Shown here: positions 14,529 through 21,045 of the stretch, piece after piece
Position numbering within the stretch: position 1 is the stretch's first letter
Layout: each line of letters starts with the position of its first letter
IMG/VR virus record: IMGVR_UViG_3300042447_001515
Coordinates: 1-24,466 of that record
DNA from: a virus
Direction: 5' to 3' (one strand)
DNA length: 24,466 bases
Notes under the pieces: model-generated
What the model was told of the DNA's origin: nothing
What the model saw: only the letters and a program-made list of their open reading frames with translations
The model's database searches: none
Translations under genes and position numbers: made by a program

Positions 14529-15533
14529 TTATTTGAAAGCTGGGCAACCGGAATAGTTGACAACTTCGATCTCCCATTCTTGATCTTTTTTATTTTTTTC
14601 AATTTTTAGTAGAGCTTCTTCGTGCTCGATATGAGACGAGATGCCTTTGGGAGTTCTTTTTGACCGATCTGTTTCTACGATTCTATAAAAAGTCATTGGG
14701 TTCTTGTATGGACAAGTCCACTTTCCCATTTGACATAGCCAGCTTTTCTTCCTGTCAAAATAAGCCATATTGCTTGTCGCAGACTTTTCGTCTATTTTTT
14801 CTATAACGGAGGTGATGTACTCCAAATAATGCTCTAGCCCGTCTATTTCATTATCGGAAAAATTATTATTCTGATAAGGATTGTCGGGAAACCTCATGAA
14901 GAAGAAGCTAGCTTTATAGTTTTTGTAATTTTTCCATATCTTTCTAGCAACTAGCGAATACATCATCGCTTGAATATTGGCATCTTCTTCATCTCCTTTG
15001 AATTTCTTGGAAGAGCTTTTGTAGTCAAGAATTTTAATATCGTCTCCCTCAACTTCAACCCTATCTATAAAACCTCTTATGGCGTACTTTGGGGATTCGC
15101 TAATAATGTCAAACTCGTATTCGGAATCAATAATTTTAGAAAAATCTTTATCTATAAATTCAAATTTCATGGTCGTCATTACCATGTCGCAAACTGTATC
15201 CCAATTATTTTTAGTTGGAAGTTTTGCTTTGATTGGCTTAACGGGTTCTTCTTTTGAAATCTTCTCTTTGCGAAATTGACCTTCTAAAAACCTTTTTATA
15301 GCGGTAATTTTATCTGGAGATCCAGACTCCCAAATTTTTTTTATATAGTGCTGGTGTCTTGTCTTTGAAATTAATTCGAAGAGATTGTGTACAACTGTAC
15401 CCCTGCTTGCCCCACTGTTTCCTTTTTGCGGAACTCCAAGTTCGTAAGACGCATAATACTGCCAGGAGCAGGAATCTAGGGTTTTTATTTTAGATGCCGA
15501 TAGATAAATAGGTTTTTTTAATTGTTGTTCCAT
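14529..15533 (-). CDS. RecB/Cas4-like PD-(D/E)XK nuclease with possible Fe-S site
   Basis: A 334-aa nuclease. LSASKIKTLDSCSWQYYASYELGVP at the N-terminus is the typical RecB/AddB-like start, followed by GTVVHNLFEL (45-54, His49), IRGFIDRVE (152-160, Asp157) and IKILDYKSSSK (166-176, Asp170 and Lys172), then IQAMMYS (187-193, the Q motif). Cys22, Cys267, Cys274 and Cys330 are placed as in AddB/Cas4 proteins that hold an Fe-S cluster (one N-terminal Cys plus a C-terminal group), although the spacing of the last ones is looser than usual. It probably processes DNA ends or intermediates during replication and recombination. Its ATG overlaps the primase gene by 16 bases, linking it to the replisome block. 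No adaptation genes (cas1, cas2) are near, so a CRISPR role is unlikely. Confidence 0.88.
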   Translation of the reverse strand: MEQQLKKPIYLSASKIKTLDSCSWQYYASYELGVPQKGNSGASRGTVVHNLFELISKTRHQHYIKKIWESGSPDKITAIKRFLEGQFRKEKISKEEPVKPIKAKLPTKNNWDTVCDMVMTTMKFEFIDKDFSKIIDSEYEFDIISESPKYAIRGFIDRVEVEGDDIKILDYKSSSKKFKGDEEDANIQAMMYSLVARKIWKNYKNYKASFFFMRFPDNPYQNNNFSDNEIDGLEHYLEYITSVIEKIDEKSATSNMAYFDRKKSWLCQMGKWTCPYKNPMTFYRIVETDRSKRTPKGISSHIEHEEALLKIEKNKKDQEWEIEVVNYSGCPAFK

Positions 15534-16450
15534 TCTTGAATTTCTTTTTCTGACATTTCCCCAAAATCGTTTTTTGGTGGCAGCTTTATTAATACTTGAT
15601 TTTTATCAAAATAATCAAGGAATTTCTTTTTAGCAGTCTGGGCGGCAAGGTTTCCAGCTTTGCTTTTTTTGTCATTAACTGCATCATTATTAAATGCTAT
15701 AATAATTTTTTCAGGATCAAGGGATACTAAAGTATAGCACAATTCGTCCAATCCGGTTAAGCCAAACGTAATTACAAAATTTCTAATTCCAGATTGCCAA
15801 AGTTTCAATCCATCTCCAATACTCTCCACAATAATGCAAGTCTTAGATTCAAGTATATATTGTTTGGTTAAAAATAGTGGATATTTCCATTCGCTTTTCC
15901 TGCCGATATGTTTCCATTTTGGAAGATACTCATCTTTAATGCTTCTTCCAGAAAATCCAAGAATATTTTTATTCTCGTCGTATATTGGAAAAACATATCT
16001 GCCTACCATTTTTCCACTGTAACATAGCCCACCATCAAATGGGTCTAGGGTCTCTTTTTTTATTTTTCTACTAGCCCAATAAGAATAATCAGTTTTAAGT
16101 TTTGAAAGTAGAGATTTGTCATAAAATTTAATATAATCAAGCTCCATATTTTCAGTTTCTATATTTTGTTCCTGAATCTGACTAGATAAATTTAAATTCA
16201 ATTTTTTAAGCCAAGTTTTGGCGAAGCCCTTTGGCTTATTCAAGCTAATCTCTATGAGGTCTTCAAAAGAACCGGAATAATTGCGGGCAAAATCTATCCA
16301 TCTTCCATCGTCTTTCCTAATGCACAGAACGCTGTCATTGCCAGAATCCCTATAGAGAGGCTTGGTTCTCCAGTCTCTCCCGTTGTCGGAAAGTTTATAT
16401 CCAAGATTTTCTAAGACGGCTTTGATTGAATCAGAATTACAAGAGTTCAT
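15518..16450 (-). CDS. DnaG-like primase with Toprim domain
   Basis: A 310-aa primase. The N-terminal 85 residues (SIKAVLENLGYKL, DWRTKPLYRDSGNDSVLCIRKDDGRWIDFARNYSG) have the strand order of a primase zinc-binding domain but lack the CHC2 cysteines, so zinc is probably not bound. Residues 122-200 resemble the primase N-terminal catalytic region (YWASRKI, LDPFDGGLCYSGKMVGRYVFPIYDENKNILGFSGR). The Toprim domain follows: IIVESIGDGLKLWQSGIRNFVITFG (Glu209, Asp213), then IIIAFNNDAVND (Asp256, Asp260) and a late KLPPKNDF. It makes RNA primers for the phage replisome. Its start overlaps the helicase gene by 14 bases and its end overlaps the nuclease gene by 16, indicating a single transcript. It is shorter than bacterial DnaG (about 580 aa) and lacks a helicase-binding C-domain. 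Confidence 0.88.
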   Translation of the reverse strand: MNSCNSDSIKAVLENLGYKLSDNGRDWRTKPLYRDSGNDSVLCIRKDDGRWIDFARNYSGSFEDLIEISLNKPKGFAKTWLKKLNLNLSSQIQEQNIETENMELDYIKFYDKSLLSKLKTDYSYWASRKIKKETLDPFDGGLCYSGKMVGRYVFPIYDENKNILGFSGRSIKDEYLPKWKHIGRKSEWKYPLFLTKQYILESKTCIIVESIGDGLKLWQSGIRNFVITFGLTGLDELCYTLVSLDPEKIIIAFNNDAVNDKKSKAGNLAAQTAKKKFLDYFDKNQVLIKLPPKNDFGEMSEKEIQEWNNN

Positions 16451-17942
16451 CTTTATTATTTTTGCTATCTACAGGACGCCCATCTCTATCAAAAATTTGA
16501 TATTGAAGACCATTTTTCTTAACAAGAGTATCGAGACTTCCTTTTTCCTCAACGTTGAAATTTTTAACATCAAAAGAAATATAGTTATTTACATATTTTC
16601 GCTCTCCGTCTACAATCCTTTCAACCAAATCGACGTGACCGCTGGCTTCTTTTCCTTGAAAACGGCTTGCCGTAGTAACCAGTTTATGAGTTCCGCATTC
16701 TTCACCGTCTTCCTCAATCTCGTCAATTGTTTTACGCCTAAAGATACCAACATATGAGGCAAACCATTGAAGACGATCAGATAGAGCAATCGCTGACGAG
16801 TCGTCCGTGAACCCTCCAGCTTTTCTATTTTGACTTTCTCCGCTTCTATTCATTTGAGTGGAAGTCAACACTACGCAATTCAACTCTTCTCCAAGCTTTT
16901 TAAGTTTATCTGTTTTATCCCCAATTACTTGATACTCTTTCCAGGACTCTGAAACGCCCTCCCCTGTCATTTTTAGATAATCGTAAGTAATGATTGCATT
17001 TTCGCCACGACCAACCTTTGAGTAATACCACCTCCGAGCAATTGACATAATTTCACTGGTGCTTTTATTTCCAACCTTAAGATGATGAAATTTAAAATTT
17101 TTAATTTTTGCCCAAGTGGCTCTGACCTTTTGCACCATTTCTGGATTTTTTCTCCAGCTTCCAGTATCTATATACCAAAAAGGAACGCCTGAAATTGAAG
17201 CAATTAACCTTTTCTGCACATCAAGGGTTTCCATTTCTGTATCCAAGTAAAGACAAGACACTTTGCCGTTATACACTTCGTTGCAAATTTTATAATTCAA
17301 ATCGCAAAGCATGGTCGTTTTTCCGGATTTGGGTCGAGCAACGAATGCGTACAAATTCTTTGGTCGAAGTCCTCCATATAGACGATTAAAGTCTTTGAAC
17401 GGAGTAAGAAAACCTGAGTCGTCCACTGGGTTATTTCCAATTTCCTCAATTTGCTCCATTGCGTCTTCAAAAATATTCACAGGCTCTTCAAACAGGTCAT
17501 AAACGCTAATTTTCTCATTATAAATTGCATCTGCGGCAGCGATAATCTGATCTGCCGACATTTCTTCTTTGGCGATCATTTTTTGCTTTAACTTTTCAGC
17601 AGTCTCATGAATTTCTCTCTTAATGGTAAGAGTCTTTAATTTTTGAGCAGCTTCGATAAAGGCTTTTTCAGATAAATTGATTAGGCTTAAGCTCTGAAGA
17701 TAATCAAATACGTTGGTAGAATTTTTAAATGTTATTCCAAGATTGTTTATCTTTTGACTGATAAGAACATTGTCGACGCTTTCATTTTGAGCAATTGTAT
17801 TTTTAATAACACTGAAAATTACAGAGTGAATGTTATGATAAAAGTCTTTTTCATTTACAAAAGAATCAATTTCATAAAATGATTTTGGATATTTTAAGCA
17901 TCCCGCAATTACGTGTTTTTCTACCGGCAATGAATAAATCAT
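16437..17942 (-). CDS. dnaB: DnaB-type replicative helicase
   Basis: A 501-aa RecA-fold helicase with both DnaB domains. The N-terminal helical domain covers residues 1-105 (PVEKHVIAGCLKYP, FYHNIHSVIFSVI, VDNVLISQKINNLG). The C-terminal motor has Walker A ARPKSGKTTM (202-211), CLYLDTEM (motif 1a-like with Glu), IITYDYLKM (Walker B), and VVLTSTQMNRSG (the Gln motif H3), followed by a late R-rich SRFQGKE arginine finger region. It forms a hexameric ring that unwinds the fork 5' to 3'. It heads a run of tightly overlapping genes (helicase, primase, nuclease). A TTGACT-N16-TAATAA promoter ends seven bases before its ATG. Residues 460-501 are a divergent tail rich in Asp, Asn and Lys. Confidence 0.93.
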   Translation of the reverse strand: MIYSLPVEKHVIAGCLKYPKSFYEIDSFVNEKDFYHNIHSVIFSVIKNTIAQNESVDNVLISQKINNLGITFKNSTNVFDYLQSLSLINLSEKAFIEAAQKLKTLTIKREIHETAEKLKQKMIAKEEMSADQIIAAADAIYNEKISVYDLFEEPVNIFEDAMEQIEEIGNNPVDDSGFLTPFKDFNRLYGGLRPKNLYAFVARPKSGKTTMLCDLNYKICNEVYNGKVSCLYLDTEMETLDVQKRLIASISGVPFWYIDTGSWRKNPEMVQKVRATWAKIKNFKFHHLKVGNKSTSEIMSIARRWYYSKVGRGENAIITYDYLKMTGEGVSESWKEYQVIGDKTDKLKKLGEELNCVVLTSTQMNRSGESQNRKAGGFTDDSSAIALSDRLQWFASYVGIFRRKTIDEIEEDGEECGTHKLVTTASRFQGKEASGHVDLVERIVDGERKYVNNYISFDVKNFNVEEKGSLDTLVKKNGLQYQIFDRDGRPVDSKNNKDELL

Positions 17943-17949
17943 AGTTGTA

Positions 17950-17977
17950 TTATTACTGCATTTTTTAGCATAGTCAA
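17950..17977 (-). promoter_or_regulatory. Promoter TTGACT-N16-TAATAA before helicase gene
   Basis: Minus-strand TTGACT (17972-17977), 16-base spacer, TAATAA (17950-17955). The -10 ends seven bases before the ATG at 17942. The remaining gap (17978-18001) contains a short G+C run (GGCCCC on the minus strand) of unknown meaning. Confidence 0.5.
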
Positions 17978-18001
17978 ATGAATACGGGGCCTTTGTTTGT
18001 G

Positions 18002-18268
18002 CTAGTCGTCACACCCATTATCATCCATATCATCGTAAGAGGATATAATGTCTTTTTTTATCCTTTCAAGTCTGCATTGCCTATCTGCTTCAAGCCACTC
18101 CATTGAGAAATTTTTAATTTGAGTTTCATGAAGGGCGCTATCATAGCTCTCATAGATATTTGGTAATCCGTCTGATCCCAATACTATCATCATATATCCG
18201 CCGCCGCTCATTTCTTCAAGTTGTGTCAAAATTGACTCTGGTAATAAAAAATCGTTTTCTTGTTTCAT
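18002..18268 (-). CDS. Hypothetical acidic protein (88 aa)
   Basis: An 88-aa protein with SGGGYMMIVLGSDGLPNIYESYDSALHE in the middle, a strand-turn-strand pattern, then a helix (MEWLEADRQCRLERIKKDII) and an acidic tail (SYDDMDDNGCDD). No known motif. Its ATG overlaps the upstream nuclease gene's stop by one base (ATAATG arrangement), so the two are probably co-translated. The acidic C-terminus could contact replication proteins, but nothing in the sequence proves it. Called coding on frame, overlap and placement between recA/nuclease and helicase genes. Confidence 0.7.
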   Translation of the reverse strand: MKQENDFLLPESILTQLEEMSGGGYMMIVLGSDGLPNIYESYDSALHETQIKNFSMEWLEADRQCRLERIKKDIISSYDDMDDNGCDD

Positions 18269-18681
18269 TATAAAAATAAATTAAATTTCTCTGATAAAAA
18301 ATCCCTAGAAAGATTCTTGACTTCAGAGTCGTATATCTCAATAAGAGTTATATTGTTATGCTCCAGCCATTCTATTTTTTGAAAATCTCTTTTAACGGAC
18401 TTTATAAATCCTATTCTATTCTTGTGAAAGAATTTATTAAACTTTTCATGTTGAGCGCCAGAAGTTTCAATGGCGATTTTTTTAGTAAAATTTATTAAAT
18501 CAAGCCTAAGCCTTGAGCCTGGAATTATGAACTCTTCGCATACGGTATCATGAATCCAATAATTTTTAAAAAATTGCTTTGTATTAAATTGAGCATTGCT
18601 ACCTCTGACTTCTTCCCACTTCACTAAATATTTATGAAAAGAAACTTTTCTTTGTCTGCCTTTTAGATCAAGCAGAATCAT
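18268..18681 (-). CDS. Vsr/DUF559-like endonuclease
   Basis: A 137-aa protein with a PD-(D/E)XK-like core: CEEFIIPGSRLRLDLINF (48-65, Asp61), KKIAIETSGAQHEKF (67-81, Glu72, Gln77, His78), and a helix-strand end IEWLEHNNITLIEIYD (103-118). The 'R-D-...-IE-x-x-G-x-QH' arrangement is that of DUF559/Vsr-related nucleases, where the more usual sequence is ExDGxxH; here Asp is Ser. The family cleaves or nicks DNA and includes mismatch- and recombination-related nucleases. Position between recA and the helicase gene suggests a role in recombination intermediates or host DNA breakdown. It starts two bases after the recA stop. Activity is likely but not certain given the altered motif. Confidence 0.75.
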   Translation of the reverse strand: MILLDLKGRQRKVSFHKYLVKWEEVRGSNAQFNTKQFFKNYWIHDTVCEEFIIPGSRLRLDLINFTKKIAIETSGAQHEKFNKFFHKNRIGFIKSVKRDFQKIEWLEHNNITLIEIYDSEVKNLSRDFLSEKFNLFL

Positions 18682-18682
18682 T

Positions 18683-19762
18683 TTAATTTAAACAAAGCTC
18701 TTTAAATTTATTAAAAAGGTACTTGGTGGCGTCTTCATTATTTGACAAGGCGAGTCTAAAGTTTTCAAGACCCTGAATAGTCTCGGGAAAAGAAATATTT
18801 TTAGATTTCAATTCGTCAATAATTGATTGGTCTATTTTGATCCAAGCTCCAGCCTTTTTAGCAAATTCCCACATGATCATAAGGTCTGCGATCTCATATT
18901 CAACCCAAACAGAATTTCCTCCATTCTGGTTGTGCTTGATAGGATATCTAATTTGCTTTCCGTCTTTTTCATTAGGTGACTTTTTAAAAGTAATTTTAGC
19001 CCAATGACCTATATTTTCTTCCTTGCCGTTTACAGTGGCGGTAATATAATCGTCTTTGTATCTTGGAGCAAACTCAAAAATCCAATCAGAGTAATGCAGT
19101 AGAGCGGAACCGCCAGATGCATTTGTTAGGCGCGGATCTGTTTTGGCGTATTGATTGATCTTGACTTCGCTTCTGACTTGACTAATCATTGCGCAAATAT
19201 GTCCGCCAACAGAAAACGGAAGAGCCATTTTTTTCAAGAAGTGCGAAGAGATTGCGGCTCCTCCAGAAACTTTGACGGCATCTTCAAACGTTTTGTCCTT
19301 ATCTCCTTTCGGGATAAGTGCGTCCATGCTATCAATAATGAAAAAATAACTAATCTCTTCCTCGTTATTTTGGACTAGCTTATTGATTAAATTTGCAACT
19401 GTTTCATAAATATTGCATTTAAATACAAAACAAGTTCCATCTTCCCACTCTTTTGAGTTTTCTACAAACTTGATTCCGGATCTGTCGACTACGCTTTTTG
19501 ACAACCTGCCCTCAGCTTTGATATAAAGACCTTTCCTATTTTTGCCTTGAAGGAAATTTTTCATGATGGACAAGCTGCTGCTTGTTTTCCCGCCACCTGA
19601 AACTCCGCTGAATCTTAGAATCGAAGGATGAAGTCCGCCGCCCACCTCAATATCAAATATGAGACTTCCAGTAGAAACTAGATAATCCTTGTCGCCAATG
19701 AAATTGTAGTGTTCTTCCTTGTTTGATTTTAAATAGTCCGAGAGTAAGTCTTTTGAGTTCAT
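18683..19762 (-). CDS. RecA/UvsX-like recombinase
   Basis: A 359-aa recombinase with the RecA core: GSLIFDIEVGGGLHPSILRFSGVSGGGKTSSS, Walker A Gly53-Thr60; YIKAEGRLS (80-88) with catalytic Glu84; FFIIDSMDALIPKG (140-153, Walker B Asp144); and ICAMISQVRSEV (189-200) with the sensor Gln195. Segments 201-220 (KINQYAKTDPRLTNASGGSA) correspond to the L2 DNA-binding loop. It forms filaments on ssDNA and drives strand exchange in phage replication and repair, as UvsX does in T4. The length matches RecA (about 350 aa). Its ATG overlaps the upstream 120-aa gene by four bases, so it is probably made from the promoter at 20149-20177. Confidence 0.92.
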   Translation of the reverse strand: MNSKDLLSDYLKSNKEEHYNFIGDKDYLVSTGSLIFDIEVGGGLHPSILRFSGVSGGGKTSSSLSIMKNFLQGKNRKGLYIKAEGRLSKSVVDRSGIKFVENSKEWEDGTCFVFKCNIYETVANLINKLVQNNEEEISYFFIIDSMDALIPKGDKDKTFEDAVKVSGGAAISSHFLKKMALPFSVGGHICAMISQVRSEVKINQYAKTDPRLTNASGGSALLHYSDWIFEFAPRYKDDYITATVNGKEENIGHWAKITFKKSPNEKDGKQIRYPIKHNQNGGNSVWVEYEIADLMIMWEFAKKAGAWIKIDQSIIDELKSKNISFPETIQGLENFRLALSNNEDATKYLFNKFKELCLN

Positions 19763-20121
19763 TTTTTATTTATAAAGTCTTTTAATGTTTTTATCTTTTT
19801 TTGATTAGAAAAGCAAATGTTTTCTTCTTGAATTTCAGTTTTTAATTCAATTTGCTCTTTATCAGGTATAATATTAGATTTAAATCTTTTATACCTTTCA
19901 TTTAAATATTTTCTTCCAGCGTCTGAAAGAAACCAAGCCAGCGACGGTATTTTAAAATCGGGCTTCGAATGTTCCCAAAATTTATCGTCTTGACACTTTT
20001 CCCATAAAGTATTCATTATCTTCATCTCCTTTGCCCATGGAATTGAAGAATATTCATGCTTCTTGGCTTGAAGACAAGAAATTATGAAGTCTTTTTTTGG
20101 GTTTGATTTTTTATTAGCCAT
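19759..20121 (-). CDS. Hypothetical protein upstream of recA (120 aa)
   Basis: A 120-aa basic protein. MANKKSNPKKDFIISCLQAKKHEYSSIPWAKEMKIMNTLWEKC is a helical N-terminal half with several Trp residues; FWEHSKPDFKIPSLAWFLSDAGRKYLNERYKRF follows, then a linker and a short basic C-terminal helix. The helix-rich, Trp-containing and basic character suggests a small nucleic-acid- or protein-binding adaptor, perhaps a mediator or helicase-loading factor, since it is translationally coupled (four-base overlap) to recA. I cannot assign a family. The promoter-like TTGACT-N17-TAATTT and a hairpin lie just upstream. Confidence 0.7.
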   Translation of the reverse strand: MANKKSNPKKDFIISCLQAKKHEYSSIPWAKEMKIMNTLWEKCQDDKFWEHSKPDFKIPSLAWFLSDAGRKYLNERYKRFKSNIIPDKEQIELKTEIQEENICFSNQKKIKTLKDFINKK

Positions 20122-20127
20122 TTTCTA

Positions 20128-20143
20128 TGCCTAAATGCAGGCA
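20128..20143 (-). promoter_or_regulatory. Leader hairpin TGCCT/AGGCA
   Basis: A 5-bp inverted repeat with a six-base loop lies at or just after the predicted transcript start and seven bases before the 120-aa gene's ATG. It could be an operator or a translational control hairpin for the recA transcript. Short, so it may be chance. Confidence 0.3.
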
Positions 20144-20148
20144 ATCAA

Positions 20149-20177
20149 AAATTAGCCTTATTTTTTAAAAAAGTCAA
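20149..20177 (-). promoter_or_regulatory. Promoter TTGACT-N17-TAATTT for the recA operon
   Basis: Minus-strand TTGACT (20172-20177), 17-base spacer, TAATTT (20149-20154) followed by TTG. The TGA stop of the 59-aa gene lies inside the TTGACT. The predicted leader is about 20-27 bases, longer than for other genes here. Confidence 0.5.
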
Positions 20178-20353
20178 GATCTAAGTTCAAACAGGGTGCA
20201 GTCTTTGCAGATGTCTTCTGTTGCTTCTATGATATTTCTCTTTTCACAAGGAAAAACAATTTTGGTTTGCTTTTTGCATGGGCAACCAATGAAAACTTCT
20301 TTGCCAGTTTGCGCCTTGTGGACGCAAGTTTCGAATTTACTCTTCTGTTCCAT
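20174..20353 (-). CDS. Cys-rich small protein, zinc-ribbon-like (59 aa)
   Basis: A 59-aa ORF read on the minus strand from ATG 20351-20353 to TGA 20174-20176. It contains C10-V-H12, C24-P-C26, C36 and C49-x-x-C52 in an otherwise charged sequence, enough ligands for one or two zinc sites. It starts two bases after the TAG stop of the membrane protein gene and its own stop codon is embedded in the next promoter's -35, both typical of compact phage gene order. Small zinc proteins often act as transcription or replication accessory factors; no specific family is recognised. An opposite-strand 62-codon ORF over the same region is a shadow. Confidence 0.65.
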   Translation of the reverse strand: MEQKSKFETCVHKAQTGKEVFIGCPCKKQTKIVFPCEKRNIIEATEDICKDCTLFELRS

Positions 20354-20355
20354 AT

Positions 20356-20736
20356 CTATTTATACATGTTTTGTTTTAGTTTGATCAAAAAAAAGTAAGA
20401 AATTATCGCGCAAAAGAATACGAATAGAAATAGGAATGATTTCAAAAACAAAAAAGAATACAATAATGAAAGAAAGCAATTTAAACATATACCACAGCTT
20501 AAAAGTCTGCAAATAAATCCAAAAAATCCTTTATTGGTTGCATTTATAAAACAAATGAATTCAAAATAACTTTCGCATTCTATTGTTTTGTTGTTTTTGT
20601 AATAATCTAACTTGAAGAAAGAAGACAGTCCGAGAATTCTTATAAAAAAACTAGAGTACTCAAAAATAAAATCGGTCTTATGCAGCAAAAATACCAAGCT
20701 GCCTATAGATATTCCTAAAATTATAAAATCACTCAT
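20356..20736 (-). CDS. Small membrane protein (126 aa)
   Basis: A 126-aa hydrophobic protein with a probable N-terminal membrane segment (FIILGISIGSLVFLLH, residues 4-19) and a long hydrophobic C-terminal region with two more (about 78-118), ending in a basic LIKLKQNMYK. A LLSCGICLNCFLSL motif precedes the last pair; a Cys-x-x-Cys in this position recalls DUF1360-like phage membrane proteins, but the match is loose. It is the first gene of the leftward block and is probably expressed from the divergent region. Its role is unknown; phage membrane proteins of this size can alter the envelope, exclude other phages or serve in lysis. Confidence 0.65.
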   Translation of the reverse strand: MSDFIILGISIGSLVFLLHKTDFIFEYSSFFIRILGLSSFFKLDYYKNNKTIECESYFEFICFINATNKGFFGFICRLLSCGICLNCFLSLLYSFLFLKSFLFLFVFFCAIISYFFLIKLKQNMYK

Positions 20737-20794
20737 CCTGTATTATGAGCAAATATAGGGATATTTCAAAATATACTTGTCTGAAAAAAATATC

Positions 20795-20823
20795 TTGCAT
20801 TGCAAATAAAAATATGATAGAAT
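20795..20823 (+). promoter_or_regulatory. Possible promoter TTGCAT-N17-TAGAAT
   Basis: TTGCAT (20795-20800), 17-base spacer, TAGAAT (20818-20823, five of six to consensus). It would start a transcript at about 20830, exactly at the left edge of the G+C-rich island. The -35 matches only three of six. Confidence 0.3.
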
Positions 20824-21007
20824 AAATTCTATTGCGTCGAATCCCCCTACGAATCCTTGCGTATTATTTTAATTTAAATACAAAGAAATAACTAGACGAG
20901 CTCGCGAGTCTCGGATTTTGCGACCTGATTGTTTCAAGCGTTACGCTTCCTTCAAAATACGAACCACGAAAAAACGATTACCAGCGCCAGTATGGCCAAG
21001 AATAATC

Positions 21008-21036
21008 TTGACCTAAATAAAAATTAGTATTAAGTT
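21008..21036 (+). promoter_or_regulatory. Promoter TTGACC-N17-TAAGTT before dNMP kinase gene
   Basis: TTGACC (21008-21013), 17-base spacer, TAAGTT (21031-21036), with the -10 ending nine bases before the ATG at 21046. Same architecture as the leftward promoters. Confidence 0.5.
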
Positions 21037-21045
21037 AATTCAAAT

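Larger units (their letters stand above)
20737..21045. other. Divergent intergenic region with G+C-rich island
   Basis: The only gap over 300 bases. The outer parts are AT-rich and promoter-like: a leftward TATATTTG (20750-20757) ten-odd bases before the membrane gene, a rightward TTGCAT-N17-TAGAAT (20795-20823), and a strong rightward TTGACC-N17-TAAGTT (21008-21036). The middle (about 20831-21000) is visibly richer in G+C than anything around it. It holds two CGAATCC copies (20838-20844, 20850-20856) and two TTGCGT copies (20832-20837, 20857-20862), GTCGAATCC (20836-20844) that could pair with GGATT and CGAC at 20913-20924, and hairpin AAGCG-TTA-CGCTT (20936-20948). No tRNA or known RNA is recognised. 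It could be a structured RNA, a replication origin or an operator region. Confidence 0.6.

Noticed and set aside
14529-15533. Cas4-like nuclease as evidence of a CRISPR system.
   Set aside because: No repeats, spacers, cas1 or cas2 are visible; the gene overlaps the primase gene in a replication operon.
20357-20364. TATAAATA on the minus strand, identical to the T4 late promoter core, just before the 59-aa gene.
   Set aside because: One occurrence in a very AT-rich genome, inside the membrane gene's last codons, with no other copies noted before genes; likely chance.
20929-21027. A 32-codon plus-strand ORF starting with TTG in the G+C-rich island.
   Set aside because: No ribosome-binding site, non-ATG start, no recognisable composition; the hairpin within it and the position fit a non-coding element better.
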